Virus record (IMG/VR): IMGVR_UViG_3300009514_000004
Span: 62,001-126,000 of that record
DNA length: 64,000 bases
From: a virus
Strand: one strand, 5' to 3'
The notes beneath the pieces were generated by a model. The model was not told the origin of the DNA. It ran no database searches and saw only the letters and a program-made list of their open reading frames with translations. Made by a program: the position numbers and the translations under genes. Below are positions 1 to 8,733 of the stretch, piece after piece (the first letter of the stretch is position 1; each line of letters starts with the position of its first letter).

Positions 1-1
1 T

Positions 2-412
2 TCCCATATCGGAGGTGGACTTTCGGGTATAGGCGGGTCTCACTTTGGCGCTTTGGTGGACGGACTTTCAGCACGTCACGGTCGAAAGGTGGCACAGAGT
101 TTGGCCAGGATTCGTGCGGGTTCGAAGTCCGACCCCACGATCCAGGTGGCGCGTTTTCTGTGGGCAACCGTATCTAAGTGGCTCTCGGTCGCGAATCTTC
201 TGGCCCAGGGGACGCTCGCCGAGGACGTGGCCTCTGAGCTGGACCTGAACGGTTGGTATTGCCAGAGCAAGCTGATGCCGCCGGCGAAGCGGTGGGGACA
301 GCAGGATCTGATTGCCTTGTTGAGCGCCCTGTCAGAGGGTGAGCGGGGGGTGCTCCGAGGAGCGGCAGACCCCTGGATCTACTTGTCCTGCCGGGTTTTG
401 AAGGTGATCTGA
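2..412 (+). CDS. DNA polymerase III delta-like clamp-loader subunit, C-terminal part (5' truncated by window)
   Basis: The frame is open to the left edge, so the N-terminus lies outside the window; the stop is TGA at 410-412. The visible 136 residues are helical and follow the order of the C-terminal collar domain of HolA-type delta subunits: an LVDGL / KVAQSLARI helix pair, a KWLSVANLL helix, then QDLIALLSALSEGE. A delta subunit helps load the sliding clamp; gamma/tau (21498) and a clamp (17395) are also encoded here, which supports the call. A TTG at 53 could be read as a start but would cut the first helix. Identification is by pattern only, so another helical protein remains possible. Confidence 0.45.
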   Translation, partial: SHIGGGLSGIGGSHFGALVDGLSARHGRKVAQSLARIRAGSKSDPTIQVARFLWATVSKWLSVANLLAQGTLAEDVASELDLNGWYCQSKLMPPAKRWGQQDLIALLSALSEGERGVLRGAADPWIYLSCRVLKVI

Positions 413-605
413 AAACGTCGGGGTGGATCGGGTCGGAGGTCGGTACGGTAGCCCTTCGATAGGGCTTCTGTAAGAGGAGCACATCTCCGACATAGACGAC
501 CTCGTGACGGCACGAGGAGCTACGCCTGCGCGGCCCCAAAGGTGGATGCGCAGAGCATCAGCTCGCACGCAACCTTCGGCCCGGGACCCATTCCAAGGTG
601 CAGGG
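413..605 (+). promoter_or_regulatory. Leader region of the ribonucleotide reductase gene
   Basis: This 193-base gap holds a hairpin (stem 450-455/461-466, AGCCCT with AGGGCT, 5-base loop) and the box CTTCGATAGGGCTTC at 454-468, which recurs with one mismatch at 48959-48973 ahead of the capsid unit. A purine-rich GAGGAG lies at 475-480 without a good start behind it. I read the gap as a promoter/leader. I see no convincing cobalamin-riboswitch B12 box although the downstream enzyme is probably B12-dependent. Confidence 0.35.
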
Positions 606-3600
606 ATGATTTTTGGTGATATTCGACCCGGCCGGAAGACTCGCGTCTTCCGCCTGAGCCCCTCTTTCGTCGACCAGTACCGCGGGAAGCAGCCGAAATG
701 GGGGCCGGTCGGATACTTCACTTACAAACGGACCTACGCTCGGGACGTGCCCGGCGAGAACCGGACCGAGGAGTTCTGGGAGACCTGCAAGCGGGTCGTC
801 GAGGGCACCTTCAACATCCAGAAGATTCACTGCCGCAACCTGAGCACGCCCTGGGACGAGCCCAAGGCGCAGAAGTCCGCCCAGGACATGTTCGAGAGGA
901 TGTGGGCGTTCAAGTTCACGCCGCCAGGGCGTGGGCTTTGGATGATGGGCACGCCGCTGGTCTATGAGAAGGGCAGCGCCGCGTTGAACAACTGTTTCGC
1001 TGGGGACACGGAGGTCATCACCCGGTACGGGGTGCGGACGCTCAAAGAGCTGGCGGCGGACGACGGGGATCCCATCCTCCTTACGACGGGCGGCAAGTGG
1101 GTCGAAGCCCCTGTGCGATCGTTCGGTAAGCAGAAGCTGTTCAAGCTGTGGCTGACCCGGCAGGGGGTCGACAAGGTCATCTACTGCACCGGAGACCATC
1201 GTTGGTTCACCGACCGTGAGGTGTTCTCGTTCGGGGAGAAGATAGAGATCGATGGGGTCGAAGCAATCGAGACCACGACCCGGAAAATAGGTCGTGGTGC
1301 TCGTCTTTTGAGCGTGAGTCCTTTTGAAGGGGTTGGGGGGAGCCACTGGACGGTCAAGCAGGTCGAGGAGACCGACCGGGTCGAAGAGGTCTATTGCGCA
1401 ACGGTCGAAGGTTACGGGGCGTTCGCCCTGGAAGGGAACATCCTCACCGGCAACTGCGCATTCACGAGCACGGAGAACATCGACCTCGATTTCGCCGAGC
1501 CGTTCTGCTTCCTCATGGACATGTCCATGCTGGGTGTGGGCGTCGGGGGCGACTGTCGAGGTGTCGGCAAGGTTCGACTCCGGGTCCCTCGGATGGGCAA
1601 GAAGGCCTTCATGGTGGCCGACAGCCGCGAGGGGTGGGTCGACCTGGTTCGGCAGATCCTCAATTCGTTCGTCGGCAAGGGCGTGTACCCGCGAACCGTC
1701 GACTACAAGAAGGTCCGTCCTCGAGGAGCCCCGATCAAAGGCTTCGGCGGCACGGCTTCGGGCCCTGAGCCCCTCAAGGAGATGGTCGAGTGCTTGACCA
1801 AGCTCCTGCTCCCGGACGGGGCGACGTACACGGTGACCCACAAGGGTCAAAAGGTGGTGACGGAGTTCACCAAGACCCAAAAGACGATCAAGCCGGTGCC
1901 GATCACCTCTCCCCAGATCGTCGACGTCTTCAACTACATCGGCAAGTGCGTCGTCGCCGGTGGGGTTCGCCGGACCGCCGAAATCATGTTCGGCGAGCCA
2001 GACGACGACGATTTCCGGACCCTCAAGCAAGACCAGGAGGCGCTCAACGACCGGCGCTGGGCGTCGAACAACTCCATCCTGGGCCAGGTGGGGATGGACT
2101 ACTCCCAGATCGCCGAGTCGATCGCCGTCAACGGCGAGCCGGGCATCATCTGGTTGGACAACATGCGGGCATTCTCTCGTATGGACGGCCAGAAGACCCA
2201 CAAAGACCGCCGGGTGATGGGGTCGAACCCTTGTAGTGAGCAAAGCCTTGAGGACCAGGAGCTGTGCTGTGTTTCCGGGGACATGCGCATCACCACCAAG
2301 ACGGCTGCTCCTCGGATTTCGGATGTTGTCGGGCAAGAGGTTGAGGTGTGGAATGGGGAGGCGTGGTCGAAGGTCACGCCTTTTATTGCAGGACAGGACA
2401 AGAAGCTCTATCGAGTCCATTTGAGTGATGGGTCCCATCTCGACTGCACCGACGACCACAAGTGGGAGGTTCTCCCTCCGGGTAAGCGGAAGTTCCGCCA
2501 GGTTGAGACTAGAGACCTCGTGCTTGGATCGAAGGCGGTCGAGTTCAACATCAACCTGCCCTGCGGAGGTTCCGAGCTACCTTTCGCCTATGAGTGGGGC
2601 TTCTTCACGGGCGATGGGTGGGTCGATAACGATCGGGTGATGGCGGCCCTTCACGGGCCTGACAGGAAGCTCGAAGGGGTCCTTCGAGCGGCAGTGAGAA
2701 AGGAACAACATCCCGAGGGATACGCTGAATCTTTCGTTCGCATCGATTTCACAGGTTTCTTCAGGGAGGCTTTCCCTGCCGACTATCTCGACCGAGCCCG
2801 GGCGTTGAATGACAAGACTTCTGGGTTGCCCGATTGGGTGTTTAGTATGGACCGGAAGAGCACCCTTCGGTTCGTGGCTGGGTGGATCGAAGCGGACGGC
2901 AACGTCTGTCGCCAGGTCAACACGGATAACTATCGCGTGTTCGGTACCGAGACCAAGATGCGCGACCTCCAACTGCTTCTCCGCCGGGTCGGGGTCAACC
3001 ATGCCTCGATCTACCTCATGGCTGAGGCAGGGGAGGAGTTGGTCATCAACGGAAATCTGACCACACGGAACCATGACCTGTGGGTGTGTTTGGTTCCGAG
3101 CTATGAGTGTGAGGAGATCAGCCGGTACTGCCACCTCAAGGTGGCACGCCGGTTTGGATCCCGTTTCGCCACAAACAATGCTCACCCCGAGGGTGCCCCC
3201 ATTGACCGGGCACGCAAACAGAAGATCGTGGACGTCGAGGAGCTTCCCGGGGAGCACACGACTTACTGCTTCACCGAGCCTGAGCGCCACATGGGGGTGT
3301 TCGGCAACGTGCTGACCTATCAGTGCCTGGTCGAAACCTACCCGACGCACCACGACGACCTCGACGACTACAAGGCCACCCTCAAGATGGCCTACCTGTA
3401 CGCCAAGACGGTGACCTTGGTTCCGACCCACCATCCGCGCACCAACGCGGTCATGATGCGGAATCGCCGCATCGGCTGTTCCCAGAGTGGCATCGTTCAG
3501 GCGATGCAGAAGCTCGGCCGCCGGGAGTACCTCCGCTGGTGCGATGAGGGGTACGGGTACATCCGCGACCTCGACCGCATTTACGCCGACTGGCTGTGCG

Positions 3601-5375
3601 TCCCGCGGTCGATCAAGATGACCAGCGTGAAGCCCAGCGGCTGCCGTCCATGGTACGCCCTCACGTCCACGGACAAGGGGCTGCTCACTCTGGAGGACCT
3701 GTTCGAGCACCACCCGGCCGGCCAGGAGTGGGCCAACATATCGGGGGTCGGGACAGAAGCAGGGCCGAGGGCCCTGCGTTCGGGCCACATCAGCAAGACC
3801 TACAACAATGGTGTGGCCCCGGTCTTGCGGATCACAACGTCCTACGGCATCGAGGTGGAATCCACGCCCAACCACCAGTGGTGGGTGGCCCAGCGGTATG
3901 GCCGCAACAAGTCGCAGAAGTATCAAGACGTGAACGAGTGGCGTCGGGCCGACGAGATCCGGCCCGGCGACATCCTCGACATCCAGCCGGGTGTCTACGA
4001 CACAGAAGGCGGGATCGCACTGGCCCGCCTCAACAGCCTCGCCCTCAACATGCGTGGCGACGCTGTCGAAATCCAGCAGCCGAAGCGTATGAACCCCCGA
4101 CTGGCGTGGCTGCTGGGTTACCTATGGGGCGATGGGGCGATGTCCCCGGCGAAGTACCGTCTGCGGTGGGTGGATGCTCGTCGGGAGAACCTGCAAAAGG
4201 CGCAGACAATCCTCAAGGAGCAGTTCGGTCTGGATGCCTCGATCAAGCAGGCGTCGGAGCACCGAAAGGCGGAGACACTGGAAGTCGGGTCAAAGCACCT
4301 GTGGCACTGGCTCATCCGCAACGACGTGTTCAAGCTTTACGCGGACAAGATCGACATCATCCCCAAGGTCGTGCGCGCCTCGGGCCAGGAGGAGATCCTG
4401 GCTTTTCTCGCCGGTCTTCTCGATGCGGATAGGTGGGCAGGTCTGACGGAACAGGGGGCCAAGCTGGTCTGGACGACGGCAGACAAGTTCTTCGCTCGTC
4501 ACGTTCAGGACGTTGCTCTTGCGGTGGGGCTGGTGCTGGGTCGCTCTCACATCACCGGAGGGTCGAGCTTCCAAAACAAGCGGTCGATGTACCACCTGAC
4601 GCAGAGCGCCCATGTGGACGAGCGGGGCTTCGAGCTTCTTCGTCGGCATTCGACCAAGGTGGCTGCTGTCGAGTCGCGTCCTGACTTCACCGGCTGGCAC
4701 TGCACCAAGCAGATGTCGAGCGGCAAGCTCATCCTCGGCAAGGTTCTCAAAGTCGAGCCGGTGGGGGAGATGCCCACGTTCGATGTCGAGGTCTATGGCG
4801 AGCACTGGTATTACGCCGGCGCGGTCCGTAGCCACAACACCGTCAGCCTCCTGTGCGGGGCGACGCCGGGGATCCACCACGCGCACTCGGAGCACTACAT
4901 CCGCCACATCCGGGTGGCCAACGTGTCCCCGCTGGTGCAGGCGTGCAAGGACGCCGGTTACGACGTCCACGACGACCCCTACGCACGGGACACCTCGGTC
5001 GTGGCGTTCCCGGTCAAGGAGAAGGACTTCGACCGGCCCAAGGTCGATGTCTCTATCTGGGAGCAGTTCGCGAATGCTGCCGCGCTCCAACGCCACTGGG
5101 CCGACAACCAGGTCTCTGTCACGGTGACCTTCACCCCCGACGAGGTCGACGAGATCCCGAGGTGTCTGGAGGTCTACGAGGACCAGCTCAAGTCGGTCTC
5201 CCTGCTGCCGCTGACCGAGCACGGCTACAGCTTCCCTCCGTACCAGACCATCACCGCGGCCGAGTACGAGGAGATGGTCTCGAGGGTGCAGCCGATCGAC
5301 ATGTCCAAGTCGCGCCACGAGGAGGACGACAAGTTCTGCTCGGGCGACAAGTGCCAGGTGAGCTTCGGCAACTAG
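606..5375 (+). CDS. nrdJ: Class II (adenosylcobalamin-type) ribonucleoside-diphosphate/triphosphate reductase with three inteins
   Basis: Reduces ribonucleotides to deoxyribonucleotides for phage replication. The precursor is 1589 aa from the ATG at 606, chosen because AAGG precedes it and RNR-like sequence starts there (RVFRLSPSFVDQY); a GTG at 504 would add an unrelated stretch. Removing inteins at 993-1454, 2268-3323 and 3642-4838 leaves about 684 aa, normal for the family. Extein motifs visible are GSAALNN/C, NPCSEQSLEDQELC/C, VKPSG/TVSLL and a C-terminal cysteine pair KFCSGDKC. No NrdB-type small subunit and no glycyl-radical motif are present, favouring class II. All three inteins interrupt highly conserved active-site segments. 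Class assignment is from motifs only. Confidence 0.9.
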   Translation: MIFGDIRPGRKTRVFRLSPSFVDQYRGKQPKWGPVGYFTYKRTYARDVPGENRTEEFWETCKRVVEGTFNIQKIHCRNLSTPWDEPKAQKSAQDMFERMWAFKFTPPGRGLWMMGTPLVYEKGSAALNNCFAGDTEVITRYGVRTLKELAADDGDPILLTTGGKWVEAPVRSFGKQKLFKLWLTRQGVDKVIYCTGDHRWFTDREVFSFGEKIEIDGVEAIETTTRKIGRGARLLSVSPFEGVGGSHWTVKQVEETDRVEEVYCATVEGYGAFALEGNILTGNCAFTSTENIDLDFAEPFCFLMDMSMLGVGVGGDCRGVGKVRLRVPRMGKKAFMVADSREGWVDLVRQILNSFVGKGVYPRTVDYKKVRPRGAPIKGFGGTASGPEPLKEMVECLTKLLLPDGATYTVTHKGQKVVTEFTKTQKTIKPVPITSPQIVDVFNYIGKCVVAGGVRRTAEIMFGEPDDDDFRTLKQDQEALNDRRWASNNSILGQVGMDYSQIAESIAVNGEPGIIWLDNMRAFSRMDGQKTHKDRRVMGSNPCSEQSLEDQELCCVSGDMRITTKTAAPRISDVVGQEVEVWNGEAWSKVTPFIAGQDKKLYRVHLSDGSHLDCTDDHKWEVLPPGKRKFRQVETRDLVLGSKAVEFNINLPCGGSELPFAYEWGFFTGDGWVDNDRVMAALHGPDRKLEGVLRAAVRKEQHPEGYAESFVRIDFTGFFREAFPADYLDRARALNDKTSGLPDWVFSMDRKSTLRFVAGWIEADGNVCRQVNTDNYRVFGTETKMRDLQLLLRRVGVNHASIYLMAEAGEELVINGNLTTRNHDLWVCLVPSYECEEISRYCHLKVARRFGSRFATNNAHPEGAPIDRARKQKIVDVEELPGEHTTYCFTEPERHMGVFGNVLTYQCLVETYPTHHDDLDDYKATLKMAYLYAKTVTLVPTHHPRTNAVMMRNRRIGCSQSGIVQAMQKLGRREYLRWCDEGYGYIRDLDRIYADWLCVPRSIKMTSVKPSGCRPWYALTSTDKGLLTLEDLFEHHPAGQEWANISGVGTEAGPRALRSGHISKTYNNGVAPVLRITTSYGIEVESTPNHQWWVAQRYGRNKSQKYQDVNEWRRADEIRPGDILDIQPGVYDTEGGIALARLNSLALNMRGDAVEIQQPKRMNPRLAWLLGYLWGDGAMSPAKYRLRWVDARRENLQKAQTILKEQFGLDASIKQASEHRKAETLEVGSKHLWHWLIRNDVFKLYADKIDIIPKVVRASGQEEILAFLAGLLDADRWAGLTEQGAKLVWTTADKFFARHVQDVALAVGLVLGRSHITGGSSFQNKRSMYHLTQSAHVDERGFELLRRHSTKVAAVESRPDFTGWHCTKQMSSGKLILGKVLKVEPVGEMPTFDVEVYGEHWYYAGAVRSHNTVSLLCGATPGIHHAHSEHYIRHIRVANVSPLVQACKDAGYDVHDDPYARDTSVVAFPVKEKDFDRPKVDVSIWEQFANAAALQRHWADNQVSVTVTFTPDEVDEIPRCLEVYEDQLKSVSLLPLTEHGYSFPPYQTITAAEYEEMVSRVQPIDMSKSRHEEDDKFCSGDKCQVSFGN
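993..1454 (+). other. Intein 1 of the ribonucleotide reductase (mini-intein, 154 aa)
   Basis: Starts with Cys in CFAGDTEVITRYGV (splicing block A) and ends ALEGNILTGN just before Cys of the downstream extein CAFTSTEN. The short length and absence of a LAGLIDADG motif indicate a splicing-only mini-intein that has lost, or never had, a homing endonuclease. Excision joins GSAALNN to CAFTST, a conserved RNR segment containing an active-site cysteine. Confidence 0.88.
2268..3323 (+). other. Intein 2 of the ribonucleotide reductase (352 aa, LAGLIDADG endonuclease, C-terminal Gln)
   Basis: Starts with Cys in CVSGDMRITTK and ends MGVFGNVLTYQ before the extein residue Cys (CLVETYP). Endonuclease motifs are EWGFFTGDGWV and RFVAGWIEADGNV. 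The penultimate/last residues are unusual: the last intein residue is Gln instead of the usual Asn, a known but uncommon variant that can still cyclise. Excision restores DQELC-CLVETYP, next to the NPC-S-E motif. Confidence 0.87.
3642..4838 (+). other. Intein 3 of the ribonucleotide reductase (399 aa, LAGLIDADG endonuclease)
   Basis: Starts with Cys in CRPWYALTSTDKG and ends YYAGAVRSHN, followed by Thr as +1 nucleophile. LAGLIDADG motifs are RLAWLLGYLWGDGAM and ILAFLAGLLDADRWA; in the second the usual Gly after Asp is Arg, so endonuclease activity may be altered. Excision joins VKPSG to TVSLLCGATPG, the substrate-loop segment where RNR inteins are frequently found. Confidence 0.88.
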
Positions 5376-5394
5376 CTCCCCTCAGCCGCCTTCC

Positions 5395-5404
5395 GATGGG
5401 GTAA
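5395..5404 (+). promoter_or_regulatory. GATGGGGTAA box, putative promoter element
   Basis: One instance of a recurring G(A/G)TGGGGTA box found between transcription units (also near 9937, 15066, 21481, with shorter GGGGTA versions near 8274, 26050, 52803 and 63795). It lies just after the reductase stop and 8 bases before the next ATG. I infer a -10-like element; its function is not shown by the sequence. Confidence 0.4.
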
Positions 5405-5412
5405 AGAGAGGC

Positions 5413-5919
5413 ATGGATGACGCGTTTCATGTCGTGCTTCTCGAGGGGGTCTACGCGACCCAGAACAACGCGCGGGTTGTAGTGGGGGACTCCTCGACCA
5501 CTGACGTGGTTGAGGAGTTCCGGCGTCTGACCGGCCGGGAAGTCAAAGTGCTGCTCCAGCACGTTCCTCCGGTGGTGTACTCCGACCGATGGGGGGGAGG
5601 CTCCTGCTTGTGGGAGGGGTCGGGTAACTGTCCAGCTGGTCACCACCTGAACCCTGGATTCCTCCTCAACGTCGACCTGGATGGGGTACTAGAGGAAGAC
5701 GAGGTCTCCGGGACCTGGTCGGTACGCTCCGCCACGGAGTCTCACATCCTCCCCCTCTCGATGCTGGAAGGGCACCATGTCCGTGTTGTTGTAGTCCCCC
5801 TACCTGACCTCGAAGCCATGAAGGCGTCACTCGAAGCTGGTGACCCCACCAAGGCCCTCGAGCTGGGCGCGCAGATAAAGCGGCTCAGCGAAGTCCTCTC
5901 TCAGCTCCGGAATCTCTAG
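5413..5919 (+). CDS. Hypothetical protein, 168 aa
   Basis: Not recognised. ATG follows AGAGAGG and the GATGGGGTAA box. The middle contains a cysteine/histidine-rich stretch (GGSCLWEGSGNCPAGHH) that could bind a metal; the C-terminus (EAMKASLEAGDPTKAL to LSQLRNL) is a predicted helical coil. Its TAG stop overlaps the GTG start of the helicase gene by one base, so the two are probably cotranslated. Position between reductase and helicase suggests a role in DNA metabolism, but nothing in the protein proves it. Confidence 0.75.
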   Translation: MDDAFHVVLLEGVYATQNNARVVVGDSSTTDVVEEFRRLTGREVKVLLQHVPPVVYSDRWGGGSCLWEGSGNCPAGHHLNPGFLLNVDLDGVLEEDEVSGTWSVRSATESHILPLSMLEGHHVRVVVVPLPDLEAMKASLEAGDPTKALELGAQIKRLSEVLSQLRNL

Positions 5920-8261
5920 TGGCAGCCAAGTACCACTCTGGAAGGGTCCACTCGGTTCTGTTCGAGAACCCCGCCCAGGCGTTCTACATCCTCCGGATGC
6001 TCCTCGACGGGCCTGCTGCTTTCGACGAGTTCGGCGTCCCGGTTCAGTACACCACGGTGAAGGGCTACGTCCCCGGCCTCGACGTCAAGATCGGGACGTG
6101 GTTCGGGTTCGAGGCGAGCTGGACAACCCACCCCAGATACGGCCGGCAGCTGGCCATCGCCAAAGCCCCGGTGCTCAAGAACGGGTGGGACCCCGACAAC
6201 GCAGCCAACGTCCTGGTGTCGCACGGCGTGGGATCGAGCACGGTTCTCCAGGTCCGTGGGCACTTCGGCGACGACAAGTTCGTCGCCACCCTCGACGACG
6301 TCAAGCAGCTCGAGCAGGTGCCGGGCATCAACCGTTTCACGGCGATGCACATCAACCACCGGTGGAAGACCGCCAAGGCGTTTTTCAAGACGTTGCCGTA
6401 CCTGACCGACGCCGGCATCCCGAAGTTCCGCATCGGACAGGTCTGGGGTCGGTTCGGCGACGACGTCGTCGACTTCATCAACGACAACCCCTGGAAGCTC
6501 GTCGAGGTCGACGGCATCACCTTCGCCCAGACCGACGAGATCGCGCGCAAGCTCGGCCTGGACATGACCTCTAGTCACCGCATCCGCGGCGCCGTCCTGT
6601 ACGCGTCGAGGGCGCAGAAGGTCCAGGGACACCTCTACTCGGGCTCGGGCCCGTTCGTGACGGCAGTGCGGGGCCTGCTTCGAGGGAGCGCCCCTACCCG
6701 CGACATCGTGACCAACCTGGCCGACGCCAACAACGAGGGCGTGCTCATCGTCGACCGGGACACCAAGCCGGGGACCACAGCCATCTACGAGCCGGCGGCC
6801 TACCAGCTCGAAGCCGAATCCGCCCGCCTCCTGAGTGAGCGCATGAAGACGGCCTCCCCTACGGAGCTGTACCGGGACAGCCTCAACATGTACAGCCCGG
6901 CAACCCGCAAGCTGGCTGAGGAGGGTGGGTCCCTCGACGATGTGGCCCGCCTGGCAGTCAAGGAGTGGGAGGCCTTGTCCAAGATCAGTTTCTCTCCCAA
7001 GCAGGTCACTGGCATCGTCAACGCCCTGACCAAGCCCGTGTCGGTCTTGACCGGTCTGCCGGGGACAGGCAAGACGACCAGCCTGCGTGCCTTGGTGGAC
7101 ATCCTGGCCGACTCCGGGGTCAGGTTCTTACAGGTGGCGCCCACCGGCATCGCGGCGAAGAACCTGGCCAGCGTGTCGGGGTACTCGGCGTCGACCATTC
7201 ACCGGGCCTTCTCCGCCAAGGGGGAAACCGGTGGAGACCGGGATGCGACCTACGCGGGTGTCGTAGGGGACAGCAAGGCTCCCAGCGGCAAGATCGGTGG
7301 TGGGTGGCAGTGGGGGTACTCCCCGGAGGCTCCCCACCCGGCCTCGGTCCTGGTCGTCGACGAGTCCTCGATGGTCGACCAGGCGCTGCTGTTCCAGCTG
7401 CTGCATTGCACCAGTGACCAGTGCCGCATTGTGTTCGTAGGAGACGCGGCCCAGCTTCCCTCTGTAGGCCCCGGAAACGTGCTCAGGAGCCTCGCGGGGT
7501 ACGACCCCCTCCCCAAGGTAGCCCTGACCGAAATCTTCCGTCAGAAGGACACCTCCGGCATCGTGTTCGCCGCTCACGCGATTCATGCCGGTCAGGTCCC
7601 GGACACCTCGTCGTACAAGGCCGATTTCACCCTGTTCGAGGCTCACTCGGAGTCCCGGGTCAAGGAGATCGTCGAGCGTCTGGCGATGAACCTGTACGCC
7701 AAGCGGCTCAACTTCCAGGTGCTGTCCCCGCGTCATGGCGGGACCGTCGGGGTCACCAGCCTCAACAAGCACCTGCGGGAGCTACTCAACCCCCGGGACT
7801 CCTCCAAGCGCGAGGTCAAGCTGGGGGAGACGGTGCGCGAGGGCGACCGGGTGATGATCGTCCGCAACAACTACAAGCTCGAGGTCGTCAACGGGGACGT
7901 CGGCAAGGTCGAGAAGATCGACACCTCGCGCAAGATCGTCATCGTCAAGGTGTTCGGCGCGGTTCCCCTGCACGTCGAGTTCAAGTTCAACGAGGTCGCG
8001 GTGTACTTGCGCCTGGCTTACGCGTGCACGGTCCACAAGAGCCAGGGCCTCGAGTACGACGTGATCGTGATGCCCCTGGTCGACGGGTTCAAGCACCAGC
8101 TCCAGCGGAACCTGCTTTACACCGCCATCACCCGGGCCCGACGACGGGTCGTTCTGGTGGGCACTCAGTCGGCGCTGAGCAAGGCTGTGCACAACAACAG
8201 AGAGGACGCTCGAAACACCCTGTTCATCGAGCGCCTCGAAGCCCTCCGATCAACCGCCTAG
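5919..8261 (+). CDS. recD2: RecD2/TraA-like superfamily 1B DNA helicase
   Basis: 5'-3' ATP-dependent DNA helicase, 780 aa. The N-terminal third has the RecD2 OB-fold and helix-hairpin region (VPVQYTTVKGYVPG, LEQVPGINRFTAMHI, WKLVEVDGITFAQTDEIA). Walker A GLPGTGKTT lies at residues 379-387, Walker B VLVVDESSMVD near 477, a FRQ motif (TEIFRQKDTSG) follows, and motif V/VI (CTVHKSQGLEYD and YTAITRARRRV) closes the fold. Length matches RecD2. GTG start overlaps the previous stop. RecD2 proteins act alone in repair and replication-fork processing; here it probably serves phage replication or recombination together with RecA and SbcCD encoded downstream. Confidence 0.93.
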   Translation: MAAKYHSGRVHSVLFENPAQAFYILRMLLDGPAAFDEFGVPVQYTTVKGYVPGLDVKIGTWFGFEASWTTHPRYGRQLAIAKAPVLKNGWDPDNAANVLVSHGVGSSTVLQVRGHFGDDKFVATLDDVKQLEQVPGINRFTAMHINHRWKTAKAFFKTLPYLTDAGIPKFRIGQVWGRFGDDVVDFINDNPWKLVEVDGITFAQTDEIARKLGLDMTSSHRIRGAVLYASRAQKVQGHLYSGSGPFVTAVRGLLRGSAPTRDIVTNLADANNEGVLIVDRDTKPGTTAIYEPAAYQLEAESARLLSERMKTASPTELYRDSLNMYSPATRKLAEEGGSLDDVARLAVKEWEALSKISFSPKQVTGIVNALTKPVSVLTGLPGTGKTTSLRALVDILADSGVRFLQVAPTGIAAKNLASVSGYSASTIHRAFSAKGETGGDRDATYAGVVGDSKAPSGKIGGGWQWGYSPEAPHPASVLVVDESSMVDQALLFQLLHCTSDQCRIVFVGDAAQLPSVGPGNVLRSLAGYDPLPKVALTEIFRQKDTSGIVFAAHAIHAGQVPDTSSYKADFTLFEAHSESRVKEIVERLAMNLYAKRLNFQVLSPRHGGTVGVTSLNKHLRELLNPRDSSKREVKLGETVREGDRVMIVRNNYKLEVVNGDVGKVEKIDTSRKIVIVKVFGAVPLHVEFKFNEVAVYLRLAYACTVHKSQGLEYDVIVMPLVDGFKHQLQRNLLYTAITRARRRVVLVGTQSALSKAVHNNREDARNTLFIERLEALRSTA

Positions 8262-8301
8262 ATAGCGTAACTAGGGGTAGCTACTACTTTCGGAGCATGT
8301 C

Positions 8302-8733
8302 ATGAGTCTCGAGCTGACCCCTGAAGAGCGGGCGTACTTGCGTGACATCGCGCAAAGCGTCCGCGTTACCAAGATCGTCTGCACCCGTTCCGTCAAGGGG
8401 AAGGGCGGTGACACTTTCCTCGGTTTCAGCGCCGTCTGGGACTCCGTCCAGGACGATGGCGGCCAGGACCTCGTCTCCAACCTGGAGGACGAGGAGATCG
8501 AGATCGAGGGTCAGGCCGCCGGTCGTGACCTCACCGACGCCAAGATCGCCGCCTGTTTCGTAGCCCTGACTGTCGAGGAGCAGGCATTCACCAACGCGGC
8601 AGCCAACGGTACAGTGTCGTCTGACCGGGCCAAGGCTCACATCAACCGATCCCGCCAGAACTACCTGCGCAAGATGATCGAGCTGAAGCGGGACCGCGAG
8701 GAACGGGATCGGAAGCGAGCGTCGAACACGTGA
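8302..8733 (+). CDS. Hypothetical protein, 143 aa
   Basis: Not recognised. Start ATG is preceded by CGGAG and by a GGGGTA box at 8274-8279. The protein has an N-terminal helix (LTPEERAYLRDIAQSV), a beta-rich core (FLGFSAVWDSVQDDGGQ) and a basic C-terminal helix (RQNYLRKMIELKRDREERDRKRAS) that could touch nucleic acid. Its stop overlaps the GTG start of the next gene (GTGA), so translation is likely coupled to the UvsY-like gene. Confidence 0.75.
   Translation: MSLELTPEERAYLRDIAQSVRVTKIVCTRSVKGKGGDTFLGFSAVWDSVQDDGGQDLVSNLEDEEIEIEGQAAGRDLTDAKIAACFVALTVEEQAFTNAAANGTVSSDRAKAHINRSRQNYLRKMIELKRDREERDRKRASNT

Noticed and set aside
112-135. tRNA T-loop-like GGTTCGAAGTCC
   Set aside because: Lies inside the delta-like coding frame; no acceptor, D or anticodon arms can be drawn around it.
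504-605. GTG at 504 as start of the ribonucleotide reductase
   Set aside because: No ribosome site, and the added 34 residues are low-complexity and unlike RNR N-termini; ATG 606 has AAGG and begins family-like sequence.
413-605. Cobalamin riboswitch before the B12-type reductase
   Set aside because: No B12 box or plausible multi-stem arrangement seen; the leader is short.
558-2459. Long minus-strand open frame (633 codons)
   Set aside because: Shadow of the reductase gene; Asp/Leu/Arg-rich translation typical of antisense GC-rich codons and no ribosome site.
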